Positions 61,267 through 64,000 of a stretch of DNA of 64,000 bases are shown here, piece after piece. Both the position numbers and the translations under genes were made by a program. The DNA is taken from NCBI GenBank assembly GCA_024710405.1, contig JANJUV010000002.1:372001-436000 (forward strand), given 5' to 3'. The notes beneath the pieces were generated by a model, which did no database searches, was not told the origin of the DNA, and saw nothing but the letters and a program-made list of their open reading frames with translations. Numbering within the stretch: position 1 is the first letter of the stretch; each line of letters begins with the position of its first letter. This DNA is from Bacteroidales bacterium. Lineage in GTDB: Bacteria; Bacteroidota; Bacteroidia; Bacteroidales; F082.

Positions 61267-63615
61267 ATGAAAAATCTTTTATCATTGGCAATTATGATGT
61301 TGCTTGGTTTGAACATTATTGCACAAACTGAAACCTACTCAAAGGTCAGAATTAGCCTTGAAGACATGGAAATCAAACACATCAGCAGTTTGGGCATCAG
61401 CCTTGATGGTGCCATTCTGAAAGCCGGGCAACACATTGAACTTGAACTAAGTGAGCTTGAGTTAAACAAATTAAGTGATAATGGAATTACCTACCAGGTG
61501 CTTATTTCGGATATGAGTCGTTTTTATCAGGATCGTTTTCTGAGACCTGCAGAATCTTCTTCAGACCGAAGCCTTGATGATCTTTATCCTGTTCCTGAGA
61601 ACTGGGAATATGGATCAATGGGTGGCTTTTATACGTATGATGAAGTTATGGTAAAACTTGATTTCATGGCAGCCCAATGGCCGAATCTGATCACCGTGAA
61701 GCAACAAATACCCGGAAGTGAACTTTCCGTTGAAGGCCGTCCCATCTGGTACGTGAAAATAAGTGATAACCCAAACCAGGACGAAGATGAACCTGAGGTG
61801 CTGTACACATCACTTATTCATGCACGCGAAGGGATTGGGGTGCAGCAAATGATTTATTTCATGCTGCATCTGCTCGAAAATTACGAAACAAATGATGAAC
61901 TGAGACAACTTGTTGATAATACTGAATTGTACTTCGTTCCGGTTGTAAATCCTGATGGATACATATACAATCAAACCACCAATCCTTCAGGTGGCGGAAT
62001 GTGGCGCAAAAACCGAAGCATCAACGGTGGTGGCTCATTTGGCGTTGATATTAACCGGAACTTCGGATATATGTGGGGTATTGATAATGAAGGTTCTTCG
62101 GGCAACCCTGACGATTTAACCTATCGTGGACCATCGCCATTCAGCGAGCCTGAAACAAGAGCTCTTAAAGTTTTTGCCGAACAAAAGAACTTTGTCATCG
62201 CACTTAACTACCACTCATACAGCGACCTCCTTTTGTATCCCTGGGGGTACACCAGCGAGCCATGTCCCGACGATGCTATATTTAATGTCCATGCCGGCAT
62301 GATGACACGTGACAACAACTATGTTTACGGACCGGGAAGCACAACGATCTATCCGACCAATGGCGCATCTGATGATTGGATGTATGGCGATACAGAATTC
62401 AAAAACAAAATATTCTCCTACACCCCCGAAGTTGGTGATGGTAATGACGGTTTCTGGCCTCAGCAGGCCCGGATCATCCCGCTTTGTCAGGAGAATATAT
62501 ACCAAAATCTGCTTGCTGCCTATCTGGCCGGTAGTTATGGTAAATTAACAGAAACTGCCCCTTTTATAACAGGAGAAACCACCACTCAATCGCGATTTGA
62601 CCTGCAAAGAGTTGGATTTGCCGAATCAGAAGGTTGGGTCGTAAGCATTGAACCTTTAGATGACCACATTATCAGTACAGGAGAGCCTGTAAGTGTCGGC
62701 AGTTTGGAAATGCTTGAAGTGGTCACTGATTCCATCGAAATTGTGCTGAACCCCGAAATAGTATCCGGCACCATATTCCGCTATTTGCTTATGCTTGACA
62801 ATGGCAGCTTTGTGCGGAGCGATACAGTTACACGAATCTTTGGTGAACCCACTGTTATTTTCGAGGATTATGCAGATAACCTGACCAAATGGAGTTCACC
62901 TAAATGGAACATTACTACAGCAGATTTTGTGTCCCCTTTTAGTTCTATTACCGATTCTCCCGGAGGGAACTACAGCAACAACGAAACAAACACAATAACA
63001 ATGGCCAACGATGTCGCCATACCGGAAACACCCTATGCACAGCTGAGTTTCTGGGCAAAATGGAACATCGAACCCGGTTATGATTATGTGCAGGTACAAC
63101 TCCGAAAGGCCGGAACTACAACCTGGATTCCGCTGCAAGGAAAATATACCAAGCCTGGCTCATCATTTCAGGCCGATGGCCAGCCGCTTTATGACGGTAT
63201 TTCTGGATGGGTGAAAGAGGAAATTGACCTTACCCCATATGCTGGTGAAAGCATCCGGTTGCGTTTCAGACTTGTTACCGATGTATTTGTCACGGCTGAC
63301 GGCTATTATTTTGACGACCTGATGATAACTATTGTGGATACTGAGACCTCAATTGATCATACATCCGATGAGTCTGATTCCAAGTTTTCTGTTTATCCAA
63401 ATCCTGCGAAAGAAAACACAATGCTTACAATCGAAGGGCTTTACAGACCTGCTGAAATTTCCATCTTTGATATCAATGGCAGAATACTGATTCAAAAAAC
63501 GGTTAATCCAACTGAAAGTTCAATGATTCAACTCGGTTCAATTGCACCGGGAATATATCTGCTGAAAGTATCAGATAACCGCAGCATTGACCAGATTAAG
63601 TTCATTGTGAAGTAA
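61267..63615 (+). CDS. M14 zinc carboxypeptidase with T9SS C-terminal sorting domain
   Basis: The protein of 782 residues has a signal peptide (about 1-20), a propeptide-like region, and an M14 domain (about 122-425). Zinc ligands are H185 and E188 in LIHAREGIG and H316 in LNYHSYSD; the substrate arginine is in DINRNFG and the catalytic glutamate is E388 in YTPEVGD. A beta-rich domain (about 540-690) and a type A T9SS sorting domain with KFSVYPNPAKEN and the GIYLLKV end follow. It is therefore a secreted or cell-surface peptidase, exported by SprA. Confidence 0.93.
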   Translation: MKNLLSLAIMMLLGLNIIAQTETYSKVRISLEDMEIKHISSLGISLDGAILKAGQHIELELSELELNKLSDNGITYQVLISDMSRFYQDRFLRPAESSSDRSLDDLYPVPENWEYGSMGGFYTYDEVMVKLDFMAAQWPNLITVKQQIPGSELSVEGRPIWYVKISDNPNQDEDEPEVLYTSLIHAREGIGVQQMIYFMLHLLENYETNDELRQLVDNTELYFVPVVNPDGYIYNQTTNPSGGGMWRKNRSINGGGSFGVDINRNFGYMWGIDNEGSSGNPDDLTYRGPSPFSEPETRALKVFAEQKNFVIALNYHSYSDLLLYPWGYTSEPCPDDAIFNVHAGMMTRDNNYVYGPGSTTIYPTNGASDDWMYGDTEFKNKIFSYTPEVGDGNDGFWPQQARIIPLCQENIYQNLLAAYLAGSYGKLTETAPFITGETTTQSRFDLQRVGFAESEGWVVSIEPLDDHIISTGEPVSVGSLEMLEVVTDSIEIVLNPEIVSGTIFRYLLMLDNGSFVRSDTVTRIFGEPTVIFEDYADNLTKWSSPKWNITTADFVSPFSSITDSPGGNYSNNETNTITMANDVAIPETPYAQLSFWAKWNIEPGYDYVQVQLRKAGTTTWIPLQGKYTKPGSSFQADGQPLYDGISGWVKEEIDLTPYAGESIRLRFRLVTDVFVTADGYYFDDLMITIVDTETSIDHTSDESDSKFSVYPNPAKENTMLTIEGLYRPAEISIFDINGRILIQKTVNPTESSMIQLGSIAPGIYLLKVSDNRSIDQIKFIVK

Positions 63616-63635
63616 TTTATGAAAATCTGAAAATA

Positions 63636-63668
63636 AGAGGCTGTCTCGTAAAGGCAGTCTCTTTTTTT
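63636..63668 (+). terminator. Intrinsic terminator after M14 carboxypeptidase
   Basis: AGAGGCTGTC (63636-63645) pairs with GGCAGTCTCT (63653-63662), with two G-U pairs and a 7-base loop, followed by seven T at 63662-63668. It lies 20 bases past the stop. Confidence 0.82.
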
Positions 63669-63812
63669 ATGGTTTGAACCAAAAAATAAGTACACATAGT
63701 TTATGATTTGTCTGCATAATCATCAAACTTTTGATATTCATTATCAGTAATGTTGCTGTAAACTATCGATTACAAAATTTTCTTACTTTTACATAACAAA
63801 GTATTCTGATTC

Positions 63813-64000
63813 ATGCTTCATGAATACCCTGATTTACGTAAATTTTTCCTGCTGGTTTTCACCTTTTCGGTGTATGGCCTTCCTTTCATAAGCAATTTGT
63901 CACTGCATGCTGAAAACTACTACCGGATTCACCATTTCAGCAAAGAATATTACAGGGGAGGCCAGCAAAACTGGGATATCAGTCTCGATGGCAAAGGCAG
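63813..64000 (+). CDS. N-terminus of a propeller-type sensor protein, cut by the window edge
   Basis: The frame is open from ATG 63813 to the window end (62 codons). It has a signal sequence or membrane helix (KFFLLVFTFSVYGLPFI) followed by YRIHHFSKEYYRGGQQNWDI. This segment is typical of the first blade of two-component-regulator propeller / triple-tyrosine sensors in Bacteroidota, which end in a HTH or histidine kinase domain. The C-terminal output domain lies outside the window. Confidence 0.6.
   Translation, partial: MLHEYPDLRKFFLLVFTFSVYGLPFISNLSLHAENYYRIHHFSKEYYRGGQQNWDISLDGKG

Overview
The window is a gene-dense stretch of a Bacteroidota chromosome, most likely from a Bacteroidales/Marinilabiliales-type organism; the sequence alone does not fix the genus. 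The lineage shows in the type IX secretion/gliding genes (SprE/PorW fragment, SprA/Sov, GldE, GldD), a T9SS-sorted peptidase, a MurF-Alr fusion, bactofilin next to AtpZ, a 29-codon Lys/Arg-rich ribosomal-type protein beside HU, the near absence of Shine-Dalgarno sequences, and promoter -7 boxes of the TAnnTTTG type. No tRNA, rRNA, CRISPR array, insertion sequence or prophage was seen. No gap between genes exceeds 300 bases; the largest is the 275 bases at 8713-8987, which hold nothing recognisable.

Layout. 1-5594 (+): end of sprE/porW, bactofilin, two small ATP-synthase-accessory-type membrane proteins without any ATP synthase genes, a PTPS/QueD-family enzyme, folE, a Bax-inhibitor-1 protein and fabD. 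5605-7774 (-): cinA and a tandem universal stress protein. 7837-13458 (+): nucleoside phosphorylase, a second folE, pdxA and murF-alr. 13468-19423 (-): a compact envelope-glycan or glycolipid gene group (GT2, methyltransferase, FrhB-type reductase, UPF0104 flippase-like protein, GT-C-like membrane protein). 19596-24448 (+): DUF418 protein, a Cys/Met PLP enzyme, threonine synthase and ThrH. 24662-34282 (+): ruvA, sprA, gcvH, vanZ-like and tonB, closed by a bidirectional terminator.

34345-57376 (-): uvrC, thiL, a TPR lipoprotein, a lipocalin, a ten-CxxC DnaJ-like membrane protein, a small membrane protein, a first lnt, a protein of unknown function, two L,D-transpeptidases, a coiled-coil lipoprotein, an NtrC-family regulator with its kinase, a Dus enzyme, a second lnt, hflX, a small membrane protein, trpS, rng, the Lys/Arg-rich mini-protein and HU. 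57510-64000 (+): mutY, ssb, gldE, gldD, an M14 carboxypeptidase with a T9SS sorting domain, and the start of a propeller-type sensor.

Themes. Cell-envelope construction dominates: T9SS export, lipoprotein acylation (two Lnt), L,D-crosslinking and glycan assembly. The most interesting region is 42963-49608. There a two-component system of the sigma-54 type lies directly upstream of a coiled-coil lipoprotein and two L,D-transpeptidases. The gap between the regulator and the lipoprotein carries a sigma-54-like promoter and a perfect 7-3-7 dyad at a typical enhancer distance. Together these look like a regulated envelope-remodelling module.
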